From RGIG4140 sp045632845 (GTDB lineage Bacteria > Pseudomonadota > Alphaproteobacteria > CAAHEQ01 > UBA3637): a stretch of 50,467 nt of DNA. This document shows, piece by piece, positions 14,047 through 23,077 of this stretch. The position numbers were made by a program, and so were the translations under genes. Position 1 is the stretch's first letter. Each line of letters opens with the position of its first letter. The stretch is taken from contig JAZQXL010000021.1 of the NCBI GenBank assembly GCA_045632845.1, positions 1-50,467 of the forward strand. Direction: 5' to 3'. The notes beneath the pieces are model-generated. The model saw only the letters and a program-made list of their open reading frames with translations. It searched no databases and was not told the origin of the DNA.

Positions 14047-15189
14047 ATGCATCAATCAAAATTGTTATTTTCATTAACAGCCCTTGGATTTCTTGGGTGT
14101 GATGCAACTTTTAACAATCAAACTGAGTTAGAATATTCGAAAGAAATTTTAATGCCAGAGGTGCAATCTGGGATTGTACGGGAGAATGAAAGTTGCTCTC
14201 GTGTTGTAACAGAAGGAACGGGTGAAAATCAATCCTCTTTACCAGAATACAGGGAGTTCTACGTGGCTTTGGACGCTGAAGATTCTGGCTTTTATGACAT
14301 TGTTGTTTTTTCTGATGGGAGTGAGTTTGATGTTCTGCAAGATGGTAAACCTGTTCTTTCTAGCAAAAATATGCCTTCAAAAACACTGGATCAGATTGCG
14401 CCTTTGATGCAGCAAGTTTTTGGCAAAATTTGTACTCTTGAAGAAGCCAGTGACACTTTGACTAAATTGTCACCAAAGCCCAAAACAGCTCTTGCACAAT
14501 TGATCAAACCTGAAAATAATCGGAATATCATCACAAAAACAAGGTTGAAATACCGTGTTGTGAATAGTGAAAAAGAAATCGTAGATCTTATTCAAAAAGC
14601 CATTGAAATTTCAAAAAGAGAAGGGGGGCAACCTTCAACTAAAATGGCAGCTGAGCACCCTTCGGGATTAAATTCAAGTGATGAGGATCTTTCAACAAAT
14701 TCGGATGCGAAGTTTTCTTTAATTGCGCTAAAAGATATGGATGGAAATCTTTATGAAATTGCTGTTTCTCAAAATGCTCAGGTTTTTGAAATTTGGAAGA
14801 ATTCAAAACTTGCGCTTAAAAGTGATGCCTTGTCAACCGAGTTGTTTGAAAAAATGCAACCAGTGATGCAAGAAGTTGTTGAAAACATCAATAATATCGC
14901 AAAGGATGAAGAAGTTTTGGATGATATTAGCCCAAAATCCCCTTTAGGAATTGTTTTAAAAACAAAAGATGATAAAAATATTTTCACAAGAATACGCTTG
15001 GAAAACAGAGTTGAAAGTGCCAAAAATTCAATTCTTCAAAATGTTGTTGAATTGATTGATATGGTTGAAAAAGGGCAATCGCAACCTGAAGAGGAAAAAG
15101 AGCCCAAACCAGTTAAGATTGATACTCCTTCTTCTGAAATTTATTTGTCATTAAATCGTTTAAAACAAATTGAATTTCAACGTGTTTAA
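14047..15189 (+). CDS. exported protein with two tandem copies of one domain, 380 aa
   Basis: Unrecognised. The N-terminal hydrophobic stretch ends in GFLGC (Cys18), a possible but imperfect lipobox, so it is probably a lipoprotein or secreted protein. Residues of about 70-190 and 215-345 are two copies of one unit. Each has an FSLIAL/FYVALD strand, a G-x-x-(Y/F)-(E/D)-I-(A/V)-V strand, a V-F-E-I/F-D-V-L stretch, a helix with M-Q-x-V, an LSPK/ISPK-S loop and a T-(R/K)-(I/T)-R-L strand. A short acidic, Pro-rich tail follows. The ribosome site AAGGAGG is strong. It precedes the ankyrin protein on the same strand by 140 bp. Confidence 0.75.
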   Translation: MHQSKLLFSLTALGFLGCDATFNNQTELEYSKEILMPEVQSGIVRENESCSRVVTEGTGENQSSLPEYREFYVALDAEDSGFYDIVVFSDGSEFDVLQDGKPVLSSKNMPSKTLDQIAPLMQQVFGKICTLEEASDTLTKLSPKPKTALAQLIKPENNRNIITKTRLKYRVVNSEKEIVDLIQKAIEISKREGGQPSTKMAAEHPSGLNSSDEDLSTNSDAKFSLIALKDMDGNLYEIAVSQNAQVFEIWKNSKLALKSDALSTELFEKMQPVMQEVVENINNIAKDEEVLDDISPKSPLGIVLKTKDDKNIFTRIRLENRVESAKNSILQNVVELIDMVEKGQSQPEEEKEPKPVKIDTPSSEIYLSLNRLKQIEFQRV

Positions 15190-15329
15190 AAGATTTTTAG
15201 ATTTTAAATACCCCATTTAAAATAACCTTAGCAACTGTTGTGGATGGTTCAAAAAGGTGTGCTTTTTTCCTTGCTTTTTTATCCCTCTTATTTTATGAAT
15301 AAAATTATATCATTTTATGGGGGATTTGA

Positions 15330-18300
15330 ATGAAAAAAGCATTGTTTGTTGGTGTTTGTTTATTTGCAATAGGAAGTGTTTTGGCGTTTGGAACACCTGT
15401 TCAAGCTTGTTTAACGCCATGGGAGGGGGATGAAGAAGTTTCAAAAAAACCATCTCCTTTGCACGCAGCAATTGAAAAGGGGGATTTACTTCAAGTTAGA
15501 AAAGCTTTAAAAAATGGGGCTGATGTTAATCAGAAGCAACACTCTGTTTGTTATGGGCACATTACCAACCATGGTTCAACAGCTTTGGCGAGGGCTATTT
15601 CTTTTGGGCATAAAGAAATTGCCTCTTATCTGATTGAGCAGGGGGCTGATATTATCAATATTTCTGATTATCACATAGGTTATGAGAGAGTTGCATTCGT
15701 TAATGATACATCAAGTGTTGAAAAAGAAACTCAAGCTGAAAAATTGGAGTTTCCAGAAGGTCTTGATCAAGGAGCTTCTACTTTGTTTTCTTATGCAAAT
15801 ACACCTGAGATGGTTCATTTTGTGGCAAATGTTTTTAAAGAAAAAGGCCTTTTGACTCAAATGGTTAATCATGAAAATCGTGAAGTGAATAATGCTCTTT
15901 TTTCCAATATTTATGCGTGTAAAGAAGAATTGATAAAAGCGCTTCTATCACACGGTATCAAGTTCTCTCAAAATAGTGGTGCTTTGGAAAAAGCAGTTCT
16001 AGAAGGGAGATTTTATAAAGAAAAAGGTGGTAAATTGACTGGTGTTATAAGTGAAAGTTGTCCATCCTCTTTTATTGATTTACTTATGGAACAAGACCTT
16101 GAGGTAAAGGATTCTAAAAAAGTTAAAGAAGTTTTTTTAAAAGCACTTTATGAATACCCCAATCTTGCAAAAAAGATGATTGAAACACCAGCATATCAGT
16201 TAGATTTGAATGGGCAATATGATTACCACAATTTAACACCAATTGAGGTAGCTATTTTGTCGAAAAATAAGGATCTTGCCACTTTTTTGATTCAAAAAGG
16301 TGCAGATGTTAATAAAGATGCGCAAGGAAATACACTTTTGTATTTAGCGGTGCAAAATAAGGACAAGGAAATGGTTCTTCTTTTGCTTGAAAATGGGGTA
16401 GATGTTAATAAAGATGCGCAAGGAAATACACCTTTGCATTTAGCTGTTCAAAATAGTGACAAGGAAATGGCTCTTCTTTTGCTTGAAAATGGGGTAGATG
16501 TGAATGTGCAAAATAGGAAAGGTAAATCTGCGCTTCATTTTGATTTTGTTTTAAAAACAGATTTGTTAGACAAAGTCCTTGCTTTAGGGGGAGATGTTAA
16601 TCTTGCAGATATTGATGGGAATAAACCTTATCATTTGGCAAAACGTTTTTCAAATCCAGATGTGTTAGCAAAGCTTCAGCCTGAGGATATATCCAAAGCA
16701 AAACCTTGTTTTGGAGCGGATGTGAATGAAAAAGATCAAAATGCCCAAACACTGCTTCACAAGGTTGAAACGGTTGATTTAGCCTTGTGCCTTGTGCGTG
16801 CTGGGGCGGATGAAAACGCAGTTGATTTGAATGGACAAACACCTTTGATGACTCAAATTATTCAAAAAAACTGGTCAGTTGTCCGTTATTTGTTGGATAT
16901 TAAAACAACAAATTTTAATCATCAAGATAATTTGGGGAACACATTTTTGCACTATTATTACCTGGCTGGCGAGAATGTGTTTTATTCTTTTTCAAAATTA
17001 GAACAAATTAATGTTCAAAATAAAGAGGGGAAAACACCGCTTCATTATTTTGTTGAAAAAAATATGGATGATGGACCTTTTTTGTATGAAGCGAAAAAAA
17101 ACAGGAGCCTAGTAGATTTCAATGTTAAAGATAATTTGGGTAGAACGCCGTTGTTTTATCTCAATCGGAAAAGTCCAATCATCCGATTTTTTGACTTAAC
17201 TGTTCAAGATAATTTGGGTAATACAGCGCTTGTTTATATAGATGATTCAAGACGTTTCGAAGATTTATATCATGCAGGGGCTCGTTTTGGGGATGTTGTC
17301 AATTTAAACGACAAAGAGTTATTAGATTTAAATGAGAAGAAAAAGGCTCAACTTATTTTTAAAATTCAATTTTTACTTTCAAAAAATGATTTAAGAAGTT
17401 TGAAAACTTTAATTGTAGGGATGATGAATTCTGATTTAAAAGCTGAATATTCTTCCTTATTGTTAGAGTATGCAAGCAGGTATAAACAAAAAGAGTTATA
17501 TGAAATTTTAAAAGAAGTTGATATCAATGCAAAAGGTAAAGAGGATAAAACACTTTTTCAAAAGACTTTGTCTTCTCAAAACCCGAATATAAAATTAATA
17601 GAAACCCTTTTAGATACTGGAGCCGATGTGAATGAACAAGATGAAATGGGAGAAACACCCCTGCATAAAGCGTTGGCAACACAGAACCCAAAAGAGATCG
17701 TATCTTTATTGATAAAATATGGAGCTGATGTAAATATAAAAGACAAAGAGGGACGTCTGCCGATCCATAAGGTGTTGTCATCACAAATGCCAGATATTAG
17801 GCTACTAACTTTATTGCTTAAAAATGGTGCCGGTGTGAATGAACAAGATGAAATGGGAGAAACACCCTTGCATAAAGCGTTGGCAACACAGTACCCAAAT
17901 GAGATTATATCTTTATTGATAAAACATGGGGCTGATGTAAATATAAAAGACAAAGAGGGGCGTCTGCCGATCCATAAGGTGTTGTCATCACAAAAGCCAG
18001 ATATTAGGCTACTAACTTTATTGCTTGAAAATGGTGCCGATGTGAATGCAAAAGATAAAAATGGAGAAACACCCCTTCAAAAAGCATTGAAACTACCACA
18101 TTCATTTCATTTTTCTCAGGTTTTGTTAAAACATGGTGCAGTCATTGAAAATGATGTTCCTCAAAAAAAATCAAGCGATGAAAAAACACCAGACAATGCA
18201 CAAAATATGTCAATGAATGCAAAACTTATTTTCCCAACGATGCTTGTGTCTAGAGATACATCTTATATATCTATGCTTTTAGAGAAGGGGCTTGATGTTA

Positions 18301-18794
18301 ACTCAAAAGACAATCAAGGTAACTCATTGCTACATAAAGCAATTTTTTATCAAAATAAAAATCTTTTAGATTTGCTGATCCAAAAAGGTGCTGATGTGAA
18401 TGTAAAGGATAATAGAGGTGAAACGCCGCTAATTTTGGCTATCAAGTTTCATCGTTTAGATATCGTCCGCTTATTAATTGAAAAGGGGGCTGATGTAAAT
18501 GTCAAAGATGGAGAAGGTTTTTCATTTTTATACCATTTAATATTGCTTAATAAATTAGATTTAATTGAATTGGCATTCCAAAAAGGGGCGGATGTGAATA
18601 TAAAAAGCAGAAATGGAGAAACACCTTTAATCTCAGCAATTAAATTTAGAAAACTTGAAGTTATAAAATTATTGCTTGAAAAAGGTTCTGATAGCTCTTT
18701 GAAAGATGAATCAGGTAAAACAGCGTTAGATTATTGTATGGCATGGAATAAATGCGCTGAAATTGAAGCACTAATTGTATCTAAGAACCATTAA
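15330..18794 (+). CDS. large exported ankyrin-repeat protein, 1154 aa
   Basis: A signal peptide (residues 1-26, ending PVQA before Cys27) sends it out of the cytoplasm. The rest is almost entirely ankyrin repeats of the form GADVN-x-x-D-x-x-G-x-TPLH-x-A, densest at 48-110, 310-460, 485-560, 740-930 and 980-1150. A stretch around 560-730 is more degenerate. Near-identical DNA repeats (16305-16496 and 17628-18041) show recent repeat gain. Ankyrin proteins bind other proteins; in host-associated bacteria many are effectors, which is inference here. The ribosome site is GGGGGATTT, 6 nt before ATG. No enzymatic domain is seen. Confidence 0.92.
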   Translation: MKKALFVGVCLFAIGSVLAFGTPVQACLTPWEGDEEVSKKPSPLHAAIEKGDLLQVRKALKNGADVNQKQHSVCYGHITNHGSTALARAISFGHKEIASYLIEQGADIINISDYHIGYERVAFVNDTSSVEKETQAEKLEFPEGLDQGASTLFSYANTPEMVHFVANVFKEKGLLTQMVNHENREVNNALFSNIYACKEELIKALLSHGIKFSQNSGALEKAVLEGRFYKEKGGKLTGVISESCPSSFIDLLMEQDLEVKDSKKVKEVFLKALYEYPNLAKKMIETPAYQLDLNGQYDYHNLTPIEVAILSKNKDLATFLIQKGADVNKDAQGNTLLYLAVQNKDKEMVLLLLENGVDVNKDAQGNTPLHLAVQNSDKEMALLLLENGVDVNVQNRKGKSALHFDFVLKTDLLDKVLALGGDVNLADIDGNKPYHLAKRFSNPDVLAKLQPEDISKAKPCFGADVNEKDQNAQTLLHKVETVDLALCLVRAGADENAVDLNGQTPLMTQIIQKNWSVVRYLLDIKTTNFNHQDNLGNTFLHYYYLAGENVFYSFSKLEQINVQNKEGKTPLHYFVEKNMDDGPFLYEAKKNRSLVDFNVKDNLGRTPLFYLNRKSPIIRFFDLTVQDNLGNTALVYIDDSRRFEDLYHAGARFGDVVNLNDKELLDLNEKKKAQLIFKIQFLLSKNDLRSLKTLIVGMMNSDLKAEYSSLLLEYASRYKQKELYEILKEVDINAKGKEDKTLFQKTLSSQNPNIKLIETLLDTGADVNEQDEMGETPLHKALATQNPKEIVSLLIKYGADVNIKDKEGRLPIHKVLSSQMPDIRLLTLLLKNGAGVNEQDEMGETPLHKALATQYPNEIISLLIKHGADVNIKDKEGRLPIHKVLSSQKPDIRLLTLLLENGADVNAKDKNGETPLQKALKLPHSFHFSQVLLKHGAVIENDVPQKKSSDEKTPDNAQNMSMNAKLIFPTMLVSRDTSYISMLLEKGLDVNSKDNQGNSLLHKAIFYQNKNLLDLLIQKGADVNVKDNRGETPLILAIKFHRLDIVRLLIEKGADVNVKDGEGFSFLYHLILLNKLDLIELAFQKGADVNIKSRNGETPLISAIKFRKLEVIKLLLEKGSDSSLKDESGKTALDYCMAWNKCAEIEALIVSKNH
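16305..16496 (+). repeat. two copies of a 96-bp ankyrin-coding repeat
   Basis: Each copy starts GATGTTAATAAAGATGCGCA, and the two match closely at the DNA level over 96 bp (32 codons), including synonymous positions. Confidence 0.8.
17628..18041 (+). repeat. tandem 207-bp repeat inside the ankyrin gene
   Basis: Copies at 17628-17834 and 17835-18041 are nearly identical; a third, diverged copy starts at 18042. The 207 bp encode 69 residues, i.e. two ankyrin repeats. Few changes separate the copies, for example GACGTC versus GCCGTC-type codon differences and CCA-AAA/AAT. Confidence 0.88.
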
Positions 18795-18798
18795 AAAA

Positions 18799-18826
18799 AA
18801 CAAGGGATTATTTCTAATCCCTTGTT
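18799..18826. terminator. convergent intrinsic terminator
   Basis: AACAAGGGATTA (18799-18810) pairs with TAATCCCTTGTT (18815-18826) around TTTC. The 5' A-run gives a strong T-run for the minus-strand aaxC transcript; on the plus strand the T-run is weak. Confidence 0.8.
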
Positions 18827-18836
18827 TAATGTGTAT

Positions 18837-20327
18837 TTATAGGCTGATAATTCCATGTGAAAAGGCATATATTGCCACAAGCGCAGTTGCGATGATGACA
18901 ACACACAAGGCTTTTTCTGCATCAGAAAAGATAAAAGGTGTTGTCTCTTTTCTGGCTTCAAAGAAAAATCTAGCCCCTTGTTCATGGCGAGAAATCATAT
19001 AAAGTGGAATGCCAATGGCAATAAAAATCACCGCCATGAGAAGATAGCTTAATCCTGCAGCATAAATGAGCCATAAGGCATAGATTGAACCTAAAAATCC
19101 AGTAACCAGAGCGGTGAACCTTGAAATACCAGCTTGTTTTTGAAATTCATGATCTTCGCAAATTTTCCACAAATAAAGTGCGCTCATAAAATAAGCTGGC
19201 AGAACCATTACTCCAGTGATGGACAGCATTGTGTTCCAAGCGTTGTTTGAAAAATAAACCAATGCCATGGCAAGTTGCATCAAAAAGCTGGTAACCCAAA
19301 GGGAAATATTGGGGGATTCTTGTTTGTTCTCGTGGGAAAAAATCTGTGGGAAAGCCCCATTTTTTGCCATTGTGTGTGGCATTTCAGCCACAATCATGGT
19401 CCAAGACAGCCAACTTGCTAAAATAGCAATAAGCATGCCAATGTTCATCAAATAGCTGCCCCATACGCCAACGACATGCTCCAAAACACCAGCAGTGGAA
19501 GGGTTAGGAATTTTAGCCAATTCTGCCTGAGAGATAATCCCAAAAGGCAAAATTGAAAGGAGTACATAAATAATCAAGCAGCCCAAAAATCCAATAAGCG
19601 TGGCTTTGCCGACATCTGATTGTTTGTCTGCTCTGCCAGAAAGCACAACGGCTCCTTCAATCCCAATGAATGCCCATAATGTTACAAGCATGGTATTTTT
19701 GATTTGTTCACCAACAGATCCCAATTTGTCATCAATACCTTGACCCCAAAAGTCAAAATCAAATTTGTCAAAGTTAAAGACGGCCATTGATATGATGATG
19801 AACAAAACCAATGGGACAATTTTGGCAATAGTAACCACAAGGTTAATAAAAGCTGCTTGTTTAACACCCCTTAAAACCAAAAAGTTGAAAAACCAAATCA
19901 AAATTGATCCCCCAATAATTGAATTGAGGTTGTTCCCACCTATAAATACACCAGGGAAAAAGTAATTTAAGGCATCCATTGTGATCACGGCATATCCCAC
20001 ATTGCCAAAGATTTGGCAAAGCCAATAGCTCCACCCAATGTTAAATCCCATATAAGATCCAAACCCTTCTTTGGCATACATATAAATTCCTGCAGTTAAG
20101 TCAGGTTTCACATTGGCTAAAATACGGAATGTATTGGCAATAAAATACATACCAAATCCTGTGATGACCCAAGCAAGAATAACGGATCCAACAGCTGCAC
20201 TTTGAGCCATGTTTTGGGGCAGGGAAAAAATACCTCCTCCAATCATAGAGCTTACAACAATGGCTGCAAGACCAAAAATGCCCAGTTTTGAAGAAGTTGT
20301 CATATTTGTTTGTTTTGATTGAGACAT
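18837..20327 (-). CDS. aaxC: arginine/agmatine antiporter, AaxC-like (APC family)
   Basis: Inner-membrane exchanger of the amino acid-polyamine-organocation superfamily with about 12 TM segments in 496 aa. The family TM1 motif SSMIGGGIFSLPQNMA is present, as are YMYAKEGFG, SYWLCQIFGNVGYAVITMDA, and WAFIGIEGAVVLSGRA in TM6. These stretches closely match the chlamydial AaxC and ArcD-type basic amino acid antiporters as I know them. The gene lies 55 bp downstream of an aaxB-like gene on the same strand, which fixes the likely substrates as arginine in and agmatine out. It has its own ribosome site (AAGGAG). A terminator hairpin separates it from aaxB. Confidence 0.88.
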   Translation of the reverse strand: MSQSKQTNMTTSSKLGIFGLAAIVVSSMIGGGIFSLPQNMAQSAAVGSVILAWVITGFGMYFIANTFRILANVKPDLTAGIYMYAKEGFGSYMGFNIGWSYWLCQIFGNVGYAVITMDALNYFFPGVFIGGNNLNSIIGGSILIWFFNFLVLRGVKQAAFINLVVTIAKIVPLVLFIIISMAVFNFDKFDFDFWGQGIDDKLGSVGEQIKNTMLVTLWAFIGIEGAVVLSGRADKQSDVGKATLIGFLGCLIIYVLLSILPFGIISQAELAKIPNPSTAGVLEHVVGVWGSYLMNIGMLIAILASWLSWTMIVAEMPHTMAKNGAFPQIFSHENKQESPNISLWVTSFLMQLAMALVYFSNNAWNTMLSITGVMVLPAYFMSALYLWKICEDHEFQKQAGISRFTALVTGFLGSIYALWLIYAAGLSYLLMAVIFIAIGIPLYMISRHEQGARFFFEARKETTPFIFSDAEKALCVVIIATALVAIYAFSHGIISL

Positions 20328-20343
20328 AGTTTCTCCTTAAATG

Positions 20344-20372
20344 AAAAAAAGCGGCTCATTTTTAAGCCGCTT
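20344..20372 (-). terminator. intrinsic terminator between aaxB and aaxC
   Basis: AAGCGGCT (20349-20356) pairs with AGCCGCTT (20365-20372). A T-run follows on the minus strand, ending about 15 nt before the aaxC start. It would limit read-through from aaxB into aaxC. Confidence 0.85.
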
Positions 20373-20382
20373 CAAATAAATT

Positions 20383-20988
20383 TTATTTTTTAACTTGAAC
20401 GACTGGAGCAAATTCAAAGTTCAAAAATCCAAGAGCTGTGAGGGAATAGCCAAATGCTTCAGTGATGTTGACATAGTTGTGGAAGAATTGAAAATCACTG
20501 TGTTGTTCAACGCCTCTTAAATCAAGTTCATGATTAAGTGATTTGGTCAACCACATTTGTGCGTGTGAGGCGGCAATATCATCATTGATAAAGGTGTCAA
20601 AATATTCCACATATTCAGCTGCCCAACCGCCGATAAAATTACCTTGTTTATCTTTACCCCAAACAATACCAACCCCTGTTGCGATGGCTTTGTGATCTTC
20701 TCTTTTAGCGCCATTTCCCGCCATGATAACTTCTAAAACAGCACCATGTTTGAATTGATCTTTGACCATGTTAATTGGTACGATATTACCAAATAGTTCA
20801 GGGGGAAGGACTGAAGTGTAAGGAACAATGTTAAAATCTTGAATTTGGGCGTCTAACAAGGCTGAGTCATAGCAAAACGTTTCAAATGGTTGGGGAGGGA
20901 TCCCGTCTTGAGCTTGTCCAGCACCGCCTGTGTGAAAAGCAAGAGTTGGGTATCTTGTTCCAAGTGTTAAGTGTGTATTTGTTGTCAT
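20383..20988 (-). CDS. aaxB: pyruvoyl-dependent arginine decarboxylase, AaxB-like
   Basis: Converts arginine to agmatine and CO2, taking up a proton. The 201-aa proenzyme contains NIVPYTSVLP; in this family the bond before the serine (T58-S59 here) is self-cleaved, giving a beta chain and an alpha chain capped by pyruvoyl. Other family stretches are GTRYPTLAFHTGG, PPQPFETFCYDSALL, FKHGAVLEVIMAGNGA, GVGIVWGKDKQGN and GWAAEYVEYF. They agree very closely with Chlamydia AaxB. All residues around the cleavage site are intact and the length is full, unlike the inactivated copies known from some chlamydial strains. The ribosome site is AGGAG. An aaxC-like antiporter follows and an aaxA-like porin lies upstream. 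Confidence 0.95.
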   Translation of the reverse strand: MTTNTHLTLGTRYPTLAFHTGGAGQAQDGIPPQPFETFCYDSALLDAQIQDFNIVPYTSVLPPELFGNIVPINMVKDQFKHGAVLEVIMAGNGAKREDHKAIATGVGIVWGKDKQGNFIGGWAAEYVEYFDTFINDDIAASHAQMWLTKSLNHELDLRGVEQHSDFQFFHNYVNITEAFGYSLTALGFLNFEFAPVVQVKK

Positions 20989-21046
20989 AATTTTTCTCCT
21001 ATAAAAAATTTAATTTGTTTTATATCTAGGTTTCTTATGCTTGATA

Positions 21047-21074
21047 GATATAATTCTTTTGTCTTTAAAATCAA
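21047..21074 (-). promoter_or_regulatory. predicted aaxB promoter
   Basis: TTGATT (21069-21074), a 16-bp spacer and TATATC (21047-21052) on the minus strand. It overlaps a predicted plus-strand promoter for the 103-aa gene, so the two could compete. Confidence 0.5.
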
Positions 21075-21087
21075 TGAGATATATTCT
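21059..21087 (+). promoter_or_regulatory. predicted promoter of the 103-aa secreted protein
   Basis: TTGTCT (21059-21064), a 17-bp spacer and TATTCT (21082-21087), leaving a leader of about 80 nt. A TATAAT at 21049-21054 without a good -35 is an alternative. Confidence 0.4.
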
Positions 21088-21176
21088 TTTGTAGGGGTTG
21101 AGAGAAATTATGTTTTGTCCCATATTTTTAAAGCTAGGTTTTGTTATGAGAAAAATGAAAAAAAGGAGATTTCAAA

Positions 21177-21488
21177 ATGAAAAAAATTTTATTACCTCTA
21201 TTTGCTTTTGGTTTGGCTTTTTCAGTCTTTGGTGCAAATGCTGCGGAAGTTTCAGGAAAGGTTGTTGCAAAAAAAGATGACGTTATTCATGTACAACCAA
21301 CAAACAGTACAACTCATCAAGAACTTAAAATGACACCAGAAACAAAATATTATCAAAAAGAACAAAAAAAATCTGCTTCAGCTGCTGAAGTTGATGTGAA
21401 TGAATTTGTTGAAGTGATTTATTCAATTGACCCAAGAACAAAAGAAGCTGTGATTGATGAAATCATTGTTTTGGATATGATTGATTAA
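21177..21488 (+). CDS. small secreted protein, 103 aa
   Basis: A typical signal peptide (MKKILLPLFAFGLAFSVFGANA) is followed by about 80 residues. Their SGKVVAKKDDVIHVQP start and EFVEVIYSIDPRTKEAVIDEIIVLD end suggest a small beta-barrel like those of periplasmic DUF5666 proteins; this is a weak resemblance. There is no cysteine. The ribosome site is AAGGAG. It is divergent from aaxB and shares its control region, so co-regulation with arginine metabolism is possible but unproven. Confidence 0.8.
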   Translation: MKKILLPLFAFGLAFSVFGANAAEVSGKVVAKKDDVIHVQPTNSTTHQELKMTPETKYYQKEQKKSASAAEVDVNEFVEVIYSIDPRTKEAVIDEIIVLDMID

Positions 21489-21511
21489 CTTGTCTTAAGC
21501 AGATTATTATT

Positions 21512-21547
21512 AAAAAACAGATGCATTAAGTATGTGTCTGTTTTTTT
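21512..21547. terminator. convergent intrinsic terminator
   Basis: ACAGA-TGCAT (21517-21526) pairs with ATGTG-TCTGT (21532-21541) with two wobbles and a 5-nt loop. T-runs are present on both strands. The minus-strand gene's stop codon (21546-21548) overlaps the plus-strand T-run. Confidence 0.8.
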
Positions 21548-23027
21548 ATCTAACACCTCTTGTTTGTGGTTCATAGGGTTGCTCTGTCACTGTAAGTGGC
21601 TGTCCCGCAAGATTAAGTGTTTCAGTTGCAACAGGATTTGTCATGTGCAATTGCTTTGACAATGTTGGGTTTGTTTGAGTGATTTGTTCCTTTAACTGTT
21701 GATACATGCTTGGGTCATTTTGTTGTATCAAGAGTATAAGTTTTTGTTTTTCAGAAAGTTTACCCCTTGGATCTGTAAGGCAGTCAAGAAAAGCCTCCAC
21801 TGGAATGGAACGTTCATACTCATTGTTAATAAGAGGTGCTTTGTTTTGCTTTCTCTCTTTGCTAAGAGCTTGATACATTAAAAGAAGAGTTGCAGGGTAA
21901 TTTTCTGGATCAACTTTTTGAAAATGCTTCAATAAACCTTTTCTTTTTTCAGGTGTTTCAAGGTTTTTCCAACTTAAAAGAATAATCATACTTTCATTTT
22001 CTTTTCCATTGCTGAACATCAAAAGTGCCTGTCCCAATGCTTTAGCGTTGGCTATATCCATTGCACTTGCTTGTTCTAAATTTGCTCTTGCCTCTTTAGA
22101 AAGAGGTCTTCTGTGATGGTGGATCATATGTTGGTTAAATTCGGCGTTCCCTTTTGAAGTATGGTAGAGTTTGACCATTTGGTGTTGAATGTGGATGCGT
22201 TCGTCAAAAGTGTGATAAATCATATCGATATTAACGTCTTTTGTATCAACATGTTGTTGTATTAGGTTCCAAAAATTGTTTTTATCAGCAAAGCGTGTAT
22301 CTTGAATTGGCATTCCAAGAAGTGTTGATGCAAAGTTTTGAGAAGAAACCAGTTGCATAACTTCAGTTACTTGTTGGTAAATTTCTGGTCTTTCATTTTT
22401 AATTTGTGTCATTAAAGCTTCTTGTTTTTCGTGAGGAAGCTTTGAAATATAAACTAAAATCTTGAAAACTTGTTCGTCATTTGCGTCTTTTTGGGTATTT
22501 AACTTTTCAACATTTACGGTGTTGTCTTTGGCAATGTCTAACATGCATTCATGGCGTTGGCATGTTTTCCCCGTCAATGGGTTATTAATGGTATCATCAG
22601 CATTGATTAATCCAACCTCAATTGCTTTTTTAGCAGCTTTTAAATTTTTATAAATTTCATAAGGGTTATTATTGATGGCTAAAGTGATTTGTTGTAAATG
22701 GGCCATTTCTTTTGCAAAAATAGCTTTTTCTTCAGCTTTTTCAACCATATAAAAATAGTTTCTATCAGCATCGTTAACGTTTGTTCGAATAGTTTGTAGC
22801 ATTTTTATTTTTGCTTGCACTTCAGGTGTTATGCCATATGAGGCGGCAATTTCATTGAACTTTGCGCTGATTTCACTGTCACTTTTAAGTGCAAAAAATT
22901 CTGTAGATAGATCAAAAAATTCACTGTCACGAGTTCTGTCTTCTTTTAAGCAAGCAATAAGTTTGCTTATGCACTGATGCGCTCTTTTTTCTTTTTCAGT
23001 TAAATATTGCTTCATATTCGCCCCCAT
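21546..23027 (-). CDS. unrecognised helical protein, 493 aa
   Basis: No signal peptide or membrane segment is seen. It is almost entirely alpha-helical with high Gln, Asn, Lys and Glu. Paired patterns such as KILVYISKLPHEKQEALMTQIKNERPEIYQQV and LLILQQNDPSMYQQLKEQITQTNP-type stretches suggest HEAT/TPR-like helical repeats. The tail (last 25 residues) is polar and Pro/Thr-rich. Starts at 23027 and 23015 both have G-rich ribosome sites, so the N-terminus is uncertain by four residues. It stands between aaxB and aaxA without an evident link to arginine; it could be a cytosolic structural or effector protein. Confidence 0.75.
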   Translation of the reverse strand: MGANMKQYLTEKEKRAHQCISKLIACLKEDRTRDSEFFDLSTEFFALKSDSEISAKFNEIAASYGITPEVQAKIKMLQTIRTNVNDADRNYFYMVEKAEEKAIFAKEMAHLQQITLAINNNPYEIYKNLKAAKKAIEVGLINADDTINNPLTGKTCQRHECMLDIAKDNTVNVEKLNTQKDANDEQVFKILVYISKLPHEKQEALMTQIKNERPEIYQQVTEVMQLVSSQNFASTLLGMPIQDTRFADKNNFWNLIQQHVDTKDVNIDMIYHTFDERIHIQHQMVKLYHTSKGNAEFNQHMIHHHRRPLSKEARANLEQASAMDIANAKALGQALLMFSNGKENESMIILLSWKNLETPEKRKGLLKHFQKVDPENYPATLLLMYQALSKERKQNKAPLINNEYERSIPVEAFLDCLTDPRGKLSEKQKLILLIQQNDPSMYQQLKEQITQTNPTLSKQLHMTNPVATETLNLAGQPLTVTEQPYEPQTRGVR

Positions 23028-23047
23028 ATTTCCCCGTTAGTACGAAT

Positions 23048-23076
23048 ATTATAGCATATTTTACTTTTTTTGAAAA
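23048..23076 (-). promoter_or_regulatory. extended -10 promoter of the 493-aa gene
   Basis: TATAAT (23048-23053) is preceded by TGC on the minus strand; the -35 is weak (TTTTCA, 23071-23076, 17-bp spacer). Confidence 0.6.
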
Positions 23077-23077
23077 T

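Noticed and set aside
17576..17953. Minus-strand ORF with internal repeats opposite the ankyrin gene
   Set aside because: Its repeats are only the mirror of the 207-bp ankyrin repeat; it has no start signals.
20971..21180. 69-aa plus-strand ORF overlapping the aaxB start region
   Set aside because: It overlaps the predicted divergent promoters and has no ribosome site; the 103-aa gene just downstream has a signal peptide and AAGGAG.
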